A DNA stretch of 64,000 nt from the NCBI GenBank assembly GCA_041687395.1, contig JAWLCA010000016.1, positions 39,652 through 103,651 of the forward strand. Direction: 5' to 3'. The notes under the pieces were generated by a model, which did not search any database, was not told the origin of the DNA, and was given only the letters and a program-made list of their open reading frames with translations. Positions within the stretch are counted from its first letter, which is position 1; every line of letters starts with the position of its first letter. This DNA comes from JAWLCA01 sp041687395 (lineage in GTDB: Bacteria; Pseudomonadota; Alphaproteobacteria; Rhodobacterales; Rhodobacteraceae). The position numbers and the translations under genes were made by a program. Positions 26,230 through 34,240 of the stretch are shown in pieces.

Positions 26230-26831
26230 GCCGCGGCGGTATCGTAGGCCGCGGCCAGATCGGCCGCGCGGGCAGCAAGGTCGGCGATGCTACAGCCGGG
26301 GGTGTAAAGCGCGGTGCCAAGGCCGAAGCCGCTGGCGCCCGCCGCCAGCCAGGACGCGAAATCTTCCGGCCCGACGCCGCCCACCGGATAGACCGCCGCA
26401 TCGGTGGGCAGGACCGCACGCAGGGCACGCAACCCCTCGGGCCCAGCGAGGAAGGCGGGAAACAGCTTCAGCCCGTCCGCCCCGGCAGCAAGCGCCGCGA
26501 AACATTCCGTGGCGGTGAAGACCCCGGCAAAGGATTGCATCCCGGCCGCCTTGGTCGCGCGTATCACGCCGGGGTCGCAGTTGGGCGACAGGACGATGCG
26601 GCCGCCGGCCTCTGCCACCTCCTGCACCTGCACCTCGGTCAGGACGGTGCCTGCGCCGATCAGCGCGTCGTCGCGGAAGGCATCCACCATCGCGCGGATG
26701 CTATCATAGGCGCGCGGAGAGTTCAGCGGCACCTCCAGCCGGTCGATGCCGGCGGCGATCAGCGTCTCGGCCGCAGGCAGCGCCTCGTCGGGGGTCAGGC
26801 CGCGCAGGATGGCGATCAGGGGGCGGTTCAT
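26226..26831 (-). CDS. dgoA: 2-dehydro-3-deoxy-6-phosphogalactonate aldolase
   Basis: DgoA cleaves 2-keto-3-deoxy-6-phosphogalactonate to pyruvate and glyceraldehyde-3-phosphate. The 201-aa class I aldolase (KDPG-aldolase family) shows LIAILRGLTPDEAL with the catalytic Glu region, IGAGTVL, LSPNCDP and the Schiff-base Lys in GLKLFPAFLAGP. It is coupled by 4-nt overlaps to dgoK upstream and the lactonase downstream. Pairing with DgoK supports the galactonate rather than gluconate assignment. Confidence 0.92.
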   Translation of the reverse strand: MNRPLIAILRGLTPDEALPAAETLIAAGIDRLEVPLNSPRAYDSIRAMVDAFRDDALIGAGTVLTEVQVQEVAEAGGRIVLSPNCDPGVIRATKAAGMQSFAGVFTATECFAALAAGADGLKLFPAFLAGPEGLRALRAVLPTDAAVYPVGGVGPEDFASWLAAGASGFGLGTALYTPGCSIADLAARAADLAAAYDTAAA

Positions 26832-27751
26832 GCAGAGGCTCCTTTCCGACTGTGGGCGAGGGCAAGCCCGGCGAGGCCCATCTGCTCGGCCGGTTCCTGC
26901 CGGGCGGTCAGGCCCTGTGCGGCCAGCGCCGTGGTGTAAAGCCGCGACAACTCGGGCGCGCCGATCACGGTGACCGACTGGCCCAGCCAGTAGGGTTTCG
27001 CAGCGGCGAGTTCCGCGCCGATCAGGGCGCCCGAAAGCCTCGCGCGCGCGGCCTGCGGGGCAAGGTCCGCGATCAGCGATTCCGCCCGCAGCGTGAACAG
27101 GCGTGCCGCCAGCCGTTCGGGGCGCGACAGCGTGTCGTCGAGCGCCGTGGCAAAAGCGGCATCGTCCCAGCCGTCGCGGGCGATCGCCGGACCGAGGGTG
27201 GAGGCGGTGGCGAGCAGGGCGAACAGCTCACCGGTCAGGAAGGTCTTGAAGCTCACGACCTCGCCCGCGCTGATGCGGACCCATTTGCTGTGGGTGCCGG
27301 GAAGGCAGAGCACGCCGTCGAAATCGGGGGACAGCGCCAGGAAACCGGCGATCTGCGTCTCCTCGCCGCGCATCACGTCGGCGGGGGCGGTCTGCATCAG
27401 GCCGGGGATGATCTGCAGCGTCAGCCGCGGGTCGGCGACCGGGGCGGGGGTGAGCAGGCCTGCGTCGAGCGGCGGGCAGGGGACGGGACGATAGGGCGCC
27501 TCAACCCAGCCCTCGCGGCGGCCGACCATGCCGCAGGCGACGGCCGGGGTGGTGCCGCCGGGGGGCAGCCATTCGCCAATGAGCGCCAGAAGCGCCGGTT
27601 CGAACCCGTCGCGGGACAGCGTGCCGGCGCCGGCATCAGAGGCGGCACTGGCCAGGATGCCGTCGGGCCCCATCGCCCAGGCGCGCAGGTGCGAGGTGCC
27701 CCAGTCGACGGCGATCCAGTCGGGTGCGATCGGGTCCGGCGCGGTGGGCAT
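26828..27751 (-). CDS. dgoK: 2-dehydro-3-deoxygalactonokinase
   Basis: DgoK phosphorylates 2-keto-3-deoxygalactonate, giving the DgoA substrate. The 307-aa protein starts with the kinase phosphate loop WIAVDWGTSHLRAWAMGPDG and has CGMVGRREGWVEAPY, LCLPGTHSKWVRI (adenosine/phosphate site) and GALIGAELAAAKPYWLG, all typical of the family. Its start shares one base with the stop of the preceding SDR gene. Confidence 0.92.
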   Translation of the reverse strand: MPTAPDPIAPDWIAVDWGTSHLRAWAMGPDGILASAASDAGAGTLSRDGFEPALLALIGEWLPPGGTTPAVACGMVGRREGWVEAPYRPVPCPPLDAGLLTPAPVADPRLTLQIIPGLMQTAPADVMRGEETQIAGFLALSPDFDGVLCLPGTHSKWVRISAGEVVSFKTFLTGELFALLATASTLGPAIARDGWDDAAFATALDDTLSRPERLAARLFTLRAESLIADLAPQAARARLSGALIGAELAAAKPYWLGQSVTVIGAPELSRLYTTALAAQGLTARQEPAEQMGLAGLALAHSRKGASA

Positions 27752-28524
27752 CAGCCCGTCACCACGACGCCGCCGTCGATCACGAGCATCTGGCCGGTGA
27801 CCATCCGGCTGGCCGAGGAGGCGAGGAACAGCACACCGCCGGCGATGTCACGGGGCTGGAGCTCTTCCTTCAGGCACTGCCGCTCCATGTGGGCGCGCAG
27901 GCTGTCGGGGGTGACCCACAGGTGCTTTTGCCGTTCGGTCATCACCCAGCCGGGGGCAACGGCATTGACGCGGATGCGGTCGGGGCCGAATTCGCGCGCG
28001 AGGCTGCGGGTCAGGCCGGTGATGCCCGCGTTGGCGGTGGCATAGACCGGGTAGCCCGCATTGCCCATCATGTAGCTGATCGACGAGAAGTTCACGATTG
28101 CGCCGCCGCCGGCCTCCTGCATCATCGGGATCACCGCCTGGGCGGTGAAGAAATAGGCGCGCAGGTTGATGCCGATGGACCAGTCCCAATAGGCCTCGTC
28201 GACCCCGAGCGTAGTGTGGCGCTCGTCGTTGGCGGCGTTGTTGATCAGGATGTTGATGGGGCCGTGCGCCTCGGCCGCGGCCTCGATGCTGTCGCGCAAC
28301 TCGGAGGTGTCGATCACGTCGCAGGACAGGTAGAGCGGGCGGTTGCCGGTCTCGGCCTCCATCCGGTTGCAGAAGTCGGTCGCGTCGGTCCGCTGGACGA
28401 AGGCCACCTGTGCGCCCTGGCGCAGGAACGCCTCGGTCAGCGCGGCGCCGATGCCCGCGCCGCCGCCGGTGATGAAGACCGAGGCGCCGGCGAGGTCGGG
28501 GAAGGTCGGATAGGTGGTTGTCAT
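27751..28524 (-). CDS. SDR-family sugar dehydrogenase, probable galactose 1-dehydrogenase
   Basis: A 257-aa short-chain dehydrogenase, first gene of the operon. It has the cofactor motif TGGGAGIG, LINNAANDERH, the catalytic Ser in NFSSISYMMGN and PVYATANAGI, where the usual YxxxK reads YATAN: Asn replaces the catalytic Lys. The C-terminus MVTGQMLVIDGGVVVTG resembles rhizobial-type galactose/arabinose dehydrogenases, and the De Ley-Doudoroff neighbours suggest oxidation of galactose to its lactone. Substrate is inferred; the Lys-to-Asn change may be a subfamily trait. Confidence 0.85.
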   Translation of the reverse strand: MTTTYPTFPDLAGASVFITGGGAGIGAALTEAFLRQGAQVAFVQRTDATDFCNRMEAETGNRPLYLSCDVIDTSELRDSIEAAAEAHGPINILINNAANDERHTTLGVDEAYWDWSIGINLRAYFFTAQAVIPMMQEAGGGAIVNFSSISYMMGNAGYPVYATANAGITGLTRSLAREFGPDRIRVNAVAPGWVMTERQKHLWVTPDSLRAHMERQCLKEELQPRDIAGGVLFLASSASRMVTGQMLVIDGGVVVTG

Positions 28525-28591
28525 GATGGGGCCCCGGATTGAACTGCGGCCCCATCAAAGAGAACATCCCTCCCGGTGGCAAGGGCTGCGC

Positions 28592-29551
28592 CTATCCCGT
28601 CACGCAGTCGGCGATTGCCCGCGCCATCCCGCGCAGAAGGGCACCGTAAAGCTCTGGCCCGTAGTCCAGCATACTGCCCGAGGGATCGAGCGGCGGGCCG
28701 ATGCGGACCGGCCTCCCCTCGACAAGCATTTCGGCGTAGCGCGGATCGTGCTGCGCCTCGGGGAAGACGCAGACTGCGCCTTCGTGAGAGAGGGTGGCAC
28801 GGATCTCGGTCAGGCGGCCGGCACCGGGAGCGGCGGCATCGCCAAGCGCGATGGAGCCTGCGACGTTCACGCCGAAGTGCCCGGAAAAATAGCCATAGGC
28901 ATCGTGAAAGACAAAGATCGGGGCATCGCCCACCGGGGCAAGGATATCGCGCACCTCGGCCTCCAACGCCGCGATGCCGTCGCGCGCGCGGGCGGCGTTG
29001 GTGGCATAGGTGTCGGCGTTCTGCGGATCGCGGGAAGACAGATCGGCAGCGATCCGGTCGATCCAGACGCGGGCGTTCTGCGGGTCGAGCCAGGCGTGGG
29101 GGTCGGCCTCGGCGTGATCCTGCGACGCTTCGTCGCCTGCATGGTCGTCAGCGGCCTGATCGTGATCGTGACCGTGACCGTGACCGTGATCATGATCGTC
29201 ATGGGCGTCGCCGGCGGCATAGCCTTGCAGGTGCACCCCCTCGACCGACAGCAGTGCGATCGCCTCGCCGCCGATCCCCACGCCGTCGATGGCGCGGGCC
29301 AGCCACGGTGTCATCTCGGGCCCAACCCAGAACAGCAAGTCGGACTCGGTCAGCATCCGGGCCTGGCTGGGGCGCAGCTGCGCACTGTGCGGATCGGCGC
29401 CGCGGTCCAGCAGGATCGAAGGTGCGCCGAGGTCGCCCATCACCTGCGACACGAGCGAATGGACCGGCGGCAGGTCGGTCACGACGCGCGGGGTTTCGGC
29501 CAAGGCGGGCACCGCGAAGGTGATGAGGGCAAGGGGCAGGAAATGGCGCAT
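28592..29551 (-). CDS. znuA: Zinc ABC transporter, periplasmic binding protein
   Basis: ZnuA delivers zinc to ZnuBC. The 319-aa product has a signal peptide (MRHFLPLALITFAVPALA), three zinc-ligand His regions (PVHSLVSQVMGD, DPHAWLDPQNA, VFHDAYGYFSGHFGVN) and, before the second, a His/Asp-rich loop at about residues 118-150 (HDDHDHGHGHGHDHD...), typical of zinc rather than manganese proteins. ATG 29551 follows GGTGAAG; an in-frame GTG at 29560 is less likely. It is divergent from zur-znuCB across two Zur-like boxes. Confidence 0.95.
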   Translation of the reverse strand: MRHFLPLALITFAVPALAETPRVVTDLPPVHSLVSQVMGDLGAPSILLDRGADPHSAQLRPSQARMLTESDLLFWVGPEMTPWLARAIDGVGIGGEAIALLSVEGVHLQGYAAGDAHDDHDHGHGHGHDHDQAADDHAGDEASQDHAEADPHAWLDPQNARVWIDRIAADLSSRDPQNADTYATNAARARDGIAALEAEVRDILAPVGDAPIFVFHDAYGYFSGHFGVNVAGSIALGDAAAPGAGRLTEIRATLSHEGAVCVFPEAQHDPRYAEMLVEGRPVRIGPPLDPSGSMLDYGPELYGALLRGMARAIADCVTG

Positions 29552-29564
29552 GGACTTCACCCGG

Positions 29565-29579
29565 TGTTATCTTGTAACG
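29565..29579. promoter_or_regulatory. Zur-like box 1
   Basis: TGTTATCTTGTAACG matches the alphaproteobacterial Zur palindrome TGTTATAnTATAACA at all but three fixed positions. It lies only 14 bp before the znuA start, where a bound repressor would block initiation. Confidence 0.55.
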
Positions 29580-29596
29580 TCAAGTTCGACATACAT

Positions 29597-29613
29597 ATGT
29601 TATACTATCACAT
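29597..29613. promoter_or_regulatory. Zur-like box 2
   Basis: ATGTTATACTATCACAT is a 17-bp imperfect dyad that differs from perfect symmetry at one base pair besides the centre, and it matches the Zur consensus TGTTATAnTATAACA closely. It sits midway between znuA and zur and could control both. Confidence 0.7.
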
Positions 29614-29652
29614 GTCAAGAGCGATCGGCCATTCGCCGGTCAGGAGTGTGCG

Positions 29653-30150
29653 ATGACCAAAGCCCCCGGACAGGCCGCATTGGCCTTTTCCCGGCACGAT
29701 CACGACGATTGCGCCGAGGAGGTGCTGAGCCGGGTCGAGCGGCTGCTCGACGGGCGAGGCTTGCGGCTGACGCCCGTGCGCCGACGCACGCTGGAGATCC
29801 TGCTGGAAGCGCATCGCGCCATGGGCGCCTATGAGGTGCTGGAGCGGCTGGCCGCCGATGGGTTCGGCAAGCAGCCGCCGGTGGTCTACCGTGCCCTGGA
29901 CTTCCTGGTCGATCAGGGGCTGGTGCACCGCATCCGGCGGCTGAACGCCTTTGCCGCCTGCATGCATCCGGGCGAGGCGCATCATCCCGTCTTCCTGATC
30001 TGCCGGGTGTGCGACGCGGTGGCCGAGGCGCCGGGCGCGCGGGTGCGTACGGCGGTCGAGGCTGCGGCGGCCGAGGTCGGCTTTGCCGTCGAACGCGCCA
30101 CGGTCGAGGCGCAGGGCCTGTGCCCCGCCTGCCGGGAGGTTGCCGCATGA
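29653..30150 (+). CDS. zur: Fur-family zinc uptake regulator
   Basis: Zur represses zinc uptake when loaded with Zn. The 165-aa protein has the Fur-type winged helix (GLRLTPVRRRTLEILLEAHR, AYEVLERL, VVYRALDFLVDQGLVHRI), the metal site AACMHPGEAHHPVFLICRVC and two CxxC pairs (CRVC near residue 117 and CPAC near residue 160) for the structural zinc. It is first in zur-znuC-znuB; its stop overlaps the znuC start (ATGA). Confidence 0.93.
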   Translation: MTKAPGQAALAFSRHDHDDCAEEVLSRVERLLDGRGLRLTPVRRRTLEILLEAHRAMGAYEVLERLAADGFGKQPPVVYRALDFLVDQGLVHRIRRLNAFAACMHPGEAHHPVFLICRVCDAVAEAPGARVRTAVEAAAAEVGFAVERATVEAQGLCPACREVAA

Positions 30151-30905
30151 GCCTGATTTCGGCGGCGCACCTGTCGGTGCGCTATGGTGGCGCGCCGGTG
30201 CTGCGCGACGTGGACTTCCACATCGAGCGCGGCGAGATCGTCACCGTGGTGGGGCCGAACGGGTCGGGCAAGTCGTCGCTGCTCCGCGCGTTGCTGGGCA
30301 TCCTGCCGGCGGCAGCGGGGCGGGTGACGCGGGCGGCGGGGCTTCGCATAGGCTACGTGCCGCAGCGGCTGCACATCGACCCCGCGCTGCCGATGACCGT
30401 CGGGCGCTTCCTGTCCCTGCCGACGCGGCGCAGCGCGGCCGAGACGGCGGAAGCGCTGGCCCGCACCGGCGTGCCGGGGGTGGAGGCACGGCAGATGACC
30501 GAGCTGTCGGGCGGCCAGTTCCAGCGCGTGCTGCTGGCCCGCGCGTTGCTGTCCCGGCCCGACATCCTTCTGCTGGACGAACCGACGCAAGGCTTGGACC
30601 AACCGGGCGTCGCGGCCTTTTACCGGCTGCTGGAAGAGGTGCGGCGCGAGACGGGCTGCGCGGTGCTGATGGTCAGCCACGACCTGCACGTGGTGATGAG
30701 CGCGTCAGACCGGGTGCTGTGCCTGAACGGCCATGTCTGCTGCGAGGGAACGCCAAAGGTGGTGTCGAACGCGCCGGAATACCGCGCGCTGTTCGGGCTG
30801 GGCACGCGAGGCGCGCTGGCGCTCTACCAGCACGTCCACGACCACGATCACGACCATCCGGATCATGTGCACGACCACCCCGCGACGGAGCGCGCCGATG
30901 CTTGA
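30147..30905 (+). CDS. znuC: Zinc ABC transporter ATPase
   Basis: ZnuC drives zinc import. The 252-aa ATPase has Walker A GPNGSGKSS near residue 35, GYVPQRLHIDP (Q-loop), signature LSGGQFQRVLLARALL near residue 120, Walker B ILLLDEPTQGLD and H-loop VSHDLHV. The C-terminus carries a His/Asp-rich tail (HVHDHDHDHPDHVHDHP), which may bind zinc in the cytoplasm. ATG 30147 is coupled to the zur stop and preceded by GGGAGGT. Confidence 0.95.
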   Translation: MSLISAAHLSVRYGGAPVLRDVDFHIERGEIVTVVGPNGSGKSSLLRALLGILPAAAGRVTRAAGLRIGYVPQRLHIDPALPMTVGRFLSLPTRRSAAETAEALARTGVPGVEARQMTELSGGQFQRVLLARALLSRPDILLLDEPTQGLDQPGVAAFYRLLEEVRRETGCAVLMVSHDLHVVMSASDRVLCLNGHVCCEGTPKVVSNAPEYRALFGLGTRGALALYQHVHDHDHDHPDHVHDHPATERADA

Positions 30906-31713
30906 CGATTTCCTGATCCGTGCGGCGCTGGCCGGTCTGGCGGTGGCGGCTGCGACCGGCCCGCTTGGGTGTTTCGTGGTCTGGCGGCGGATGGCCTATT
31001 TCGGCGATGCCACCGCCCATGCCGCGATCCTGGGCGTGGCGCTGGCGTTGGGCTTTTCGATTTCAATCTACGCCGGCACGCTGGTGGTGGCGCTGATCAT
31101 GGCGATGACGGTGGCGACCCTGGCGGGGCGCGGCTGGGCGATGGATACGACGCTGGGGGTTCTGGCGCATTCGGCGCTGGCCTTTGGGCTTGTGGCGGTG
31201 TCCTTCCTGCCGAATGTGCGGGTGGATCTGACGGCCTATCTGTTCGGCGATATCCTTGCGGTCAGCCGGGGCGATCTGCTCATCATCGCCGGGGGCTCGG
31301 CGCTGGTCCTTGCGCTGCTGGTCTGGCGCTGGTCGGGGCTGCTGACCGCGACGGTGTCCGAGGATCTGGCCCATGCATCCGGGGTAAATCCGGCGCGCGA
31401 GCGGCTGGTGCTGACGCTGGCATTGGCGGTCGTGGTGGCGGTGGCGTTGAAAGTGGTGGGGGCGCTGCTGATCGCCGCCATGCTGATCGTTCCCGCGGCC
31501 GCTGCCCGCAGCCTGGCCCGCACGCCAGAGGGGATGGCGGTACTGGCGGCGGGACTTGGGGGGCTGGCGGTGCTGGGGGGCCTGCGGGCGTCGCTGGCCT
31601 GGGATACGCCCGCAGGCCCCAGCATCGTGGCCATCGCGGCGGTGTTCTTTGCCGCGTCGTTGATGCTGGCGCCGCTGGCGCGGCGCCTGTCAGGTCAGAG
31701 GCAGTCCTCGTAA
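30898..31713 (+). CDS. znuB: Zinc ABC transporter permease
   Basis: ZnuB is the membrane channel. The 271-aa protein has seven to eight hydrophobic helices with the ABC-3 family pattern: GCFVVWRRMAYFGDATAHAA near residue 25, LTAYLFGDILAVSRGDL, EDLAHASGVNPARE and LLIAAMLIVPAAAARSLA. ATG 30898 lies 8 nt inside znuC. Its 3' end overlaps the convergent Fe-ADH gene by 19 nt. Confidence 0.94.
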   Translation: MLDDFLIRAALAGLAVAAATGPLGCFVVWRRMAYFGDATAHAAILGVALALGFSISIYAGTLVVALIMAMTVATLAGRGWAMDTTLGVLAHSALAFGLVAVSFLPNVRVDLTAYLFGDILAVSRGDLLIIAGGSALVLALLVWRWSGLLTATVSEDLAHASGVNPARERLVLTLALAVVVAVALKVVGALLIAAMLIVPAAAARSLARTPEGMAVLAAGLGGLAVLGGLRASLAWDTPAGPSIVAIAAVFFAASLMLAPLARRLSGQRQSS

Positions 31714-32840
31714 AGCTGCCGGGTGTTTTCGGGCGTCATTTCCAACGGGTTGCCGCCGCAGCTGGGATCCTCCATCGCCATCGCGGTCATCTCGTCCAGT
31801 CGAGCAGCCTCGACACCCATGACACCCAGGCTTTCCGGGATCGACATTTCCGACCGCAGCGCGAGGATCCGGTCAAGGAACCTGTCGAACCCACCGTCGA
31901 TGCCCAGATAGGCGGCGGCGCGGTCGATCTGGTCCTCGATGGCCGGGCGGTTGAACCGCAGCACCATCGGCATGACGACTGCGTTGGTAGTGCCGTGGTG
32001 GGTGTTGTAGATCGCGCCGACCGGGTGGCTGAGGCTGTGGATCGCGCCCAACCCCTTCTGGAAGGCGACCGCGCCCATCGCCGCCGCGCTCATCATATGC
32101 GCGCGGGCTTCCAGATCCTGTGGCTCGGCATAGGCACGGGGCAGGTTTTCCAGCACCAGCCGCATGCCTTCCAGCGCGATGCCCTGGCTCATCGGGTGGT
32201 AGTGCGGGCTGCAATACGCCTCCAGACAATGGGCCAGTGCGTCCATGCCGGTGCCGGCGGTGATGAACTTCGGCATGCCCACCGTCAGTTCCGGGTCGCA
32301 GATCGTCACCGTGGGCAGGATCTTCGGGTGGAAGATGATCTTCTTGACGTGGGTTTCGCTGTTGGTCAGCACGCCCGCGCGGCCGACCTCCGACCCCGTT
32401 CCGGCGGTCGTGGGCACGGCGATGATCGGCGCGATACCGTCGGCGTCGGCGCGGGTCCACCAGTCGCCCACATCCTCGAACTCCCAGACCGGGCGGGACT
32501 GGCCGGACATGAAGGCCACCAACTTACCCAGATCGAGCGCCGAGCCACCGCCAAAGGCCACGACACCGTCATGCCCGCCTTCGCGATAGGCTTTCAGCCC
32601 GGCCTCCAGGTTGCCCTCATGCGGGTTCGGATCGACCTCGGAAAAGACGGCGCGCCCCAGCCCGGCGGCGTCCAGCACGTCGAGCGCTTGCGCGGTGATC
32701 GGCAGCGGGGCCAGTGCCTTGTCGGTTACCAGAAGCGGCGCGCGGATCCCGGCAGAGATGCAGTGCTCGGCCAGTTCGGCGATGCGGCCCGCCCCGAACT
32801 TCACGGCAGTGGGGTAGGACCAGTTGGCGGTCGGCGTCAT
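31695..32840 (-). CDS. Iron-containing alcohol dehydrogenase
   Basis: A 381-aa group III (Fe-ADH) enzyme: GGGSALDLGKLVAF (NAD site) near residue 97, IIAVPTTAGTGSEVGRAGVL near residue 138, and the iron ligands in AGTGMDALAHCLEAY, GLGAIHSLSHPVGA and THHGTTNAVVMP. It probably reduces or oxidises an aldehyde/alcohol of the pathway shared with the adjacent aldehyde dehydrogenase, to which it is coupled by a 4-nt overlap. Substrate unknown. Confidence 0.92.
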   Translation of the reverse strand: MTPTANWSYPTAVKFGAGRIAELAEHCISAGIRAPLLVTDKALAPLPITAQALDVLDAAGLGRAVFSEVDPNPHEGNLEAGLKAYREGGHDGVVAFGGGSALDLGKLVAFMSGQSRPVWEFEDVGDWWTRADADGIAPIIAVPTTAGTGSEVGRAGVLTNSETHVKKIIFHPKILPTVTICDPELTVGMPKFITAGTGMDALAHCLEAYCSPHYHPMSQGIALEGMRLVLENLPRAYAEPQDLEARAHMMSAAAMGAVAFQKGLGAIHSLSHPVGAIYNTHHGTTNAVVMPMVLRFNRPAIEDQIDRAAAYLGIDGGFDRFLDRILALRSEMSIPESLGVMGVEAARLDEMTAMAMEDPSCGGNPLEMTPENTRQLYEDCL

Positions 32841-34222
32841 TTCAGTACCTTTTTCAGATGGAAGGATTTCGGCCGGGTCACGGCATGGTAGCCGATCACC
32901 GACAAGGCCCCGCCGCGGCCGGTGTCCTTGCAGCCGGTCCAGCAGAGCGCGGGGTCAAGATAGTCGCAGCGGTTCATGAAGACGGTGCCGGTGTCCACCT
33001 GGGCGCCGACGGCGGCGGCGCGCTCGGGATCCTGTGTCCAGAGCGAACAGGTCAGCCCGTAGGGCGAGTCGTTCATCAGCGCGATCGCCTCGGCATCGTC
33101 CTTGACCGCCATGATGCCGACCACGGGGCCGAAGCTTTCCTCGCGCATCACGCGCATGGAATGATCGACATTGACCAGGATTTGCGGCGCCAGATAGATG
33201 CCGCCGTCATCGGCAAAGCGGGTGGCGTCGATCAGCGGTTTCGCCCCGGCCGCCACCGCCTCGGCCGTCTGGGCACGCACGGTATCGGCGAAGCGGCGGT
33301 TCGCCATCGGGCCGAGGGTGGTTTCGGTCTCCAGTGGATTGCCCAGTTTCAGGGTGTTCACCCAGGCCACCGCCTTTTCAACGAAGGAGTCGTACAGGCT
33401 TTCGTGGACGTAGATCCGCTCGATCCCGCAGCAGCATTGCCCGGCGTTGAACATTGCGCCGTCCATCAGCCCGTCGACGGCGGCGTCAACGTCCGCGTCG
33501 TCCATTACGTAGCCCGGATCCTTGCCGCCCAGTTCAAGCCCCAGCGCGGTGAAGGTGCCGGCTGCGGCGCGTTCCATTGCCTGCCCACCCGCGACCGAGC
33601 CGGTGAAGTTCACGAAGTCAAACGCGCGCTGGCCGATCAGCGCCTCGGTCGTCGCGTGGTCGAGAAACACGTTCTGGAAGATCTCGGCCGGGACGCCGCC
33701 GGCGTGGAACGCCTCGGCCAGCCGCTCGCCGGCCAGCAGGGTCTGGCTGGCGTGCTTCAGGACCACGGCGTTGCCGGCGATCAGCGCGGGCACGATGGTA
33801 TTGATCGCGGTCAGGTAGGGGTAATTCCAGGGGGCGACGATGAAGACCACACCGAAGGGCACCCGCTCGATCCGCCGCTCGAACCGGTCAGAGCTTTCGG
33901 CGACCAGCGGTGCCAAGGCCTCGGCCGCGATGGTTGCCATGTAGTCGGTGCGTTCGTTTACCCCGCCCAGTTCGCCACCATAGCGGGTCGGCCGGCCCAT
34001 CTGCCAGGCCAGTTCCTCGGTCAGGCGGTCCTTCATGCCGTTCAGCGCGGCGACACCTGCCTGAACCTTGGCGATGCGCGCTTCAAGCGGCAGGGCCGCC
34101 CAAGCCGCTTGCGCGTTGCGCGCGCGGGCGACGACGGCCTCTGCCTCGGCCAGGGGCAGGGCAGGGCGTTCGGCGTAGACCCGCCCGTCGATGGGCGAGA
34201 CGCACTGGATCATCTTGGTCAT
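32837..34222 (-). CDS. NAD(P)-dependent aldehyde dehydrogenase
   Basis: A 461-aa ALDH: cofactor region FIVAPWNYPYLTAIN near residue 120, FVNFTGSVAGGQAM near residue 210, catalytic Glu in LELGGKDPGYV near residue 235 and catalytic Cys in MFNAGQCCCGIERIYVHES near residue 267, with three consecutive Cys. The C-terminal DTGRGGALSVIGYHAVTRPK fits PuuC- and SSADH-like enzymes. It lies between a glutamine-synthetase-like ligase and the Fe-ADH; oxidation of a (gamma-glutamyl) amino-aldehyde is plausible, not shown. Confidence 0.92.
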   Translation of the reverse strand: MTKMIQCVSPIDGRVYAERPALPLAEAEAVVARARNAQAAWAALPLEARIAKVQAGVAALNGMKDRLTEELAWQMGRPTRYGGELGGVNERTDYMATIAAEALAPLVAESSDRFERRIERVPFGVVFIVAPWNYPYLTAINTIVPALIAGNAVVLKHASQTLLAGERLAEAFHAGGVPAEIFQNVFLDHATTEALIGQRAFDFVNFTGSVAGGQAMERAAAGTFTALGLELGGKDPGYVMDDADVDAAVDGLMDGAMFNAGQCCCGIERIYVHESLYDSFVEKAVAWVNTLKLGNPLETETTLGPMANRRFADTVRAQTAEAVAAGAKPLIDATRFADDGGIYLAPQILVNVDHSMRVMREESFGPVVGIMAVKDDAEAIALMNDSPYGLTCSLWTQDPERAAAVGAQVDTGTVFMNRCDYLDPALCWTGCKDTGRGGALSVIGYHAVTRPKSFHLKKVLK

Positions 34223-34240
34223 TTTTCCCTCGGTCGAATG

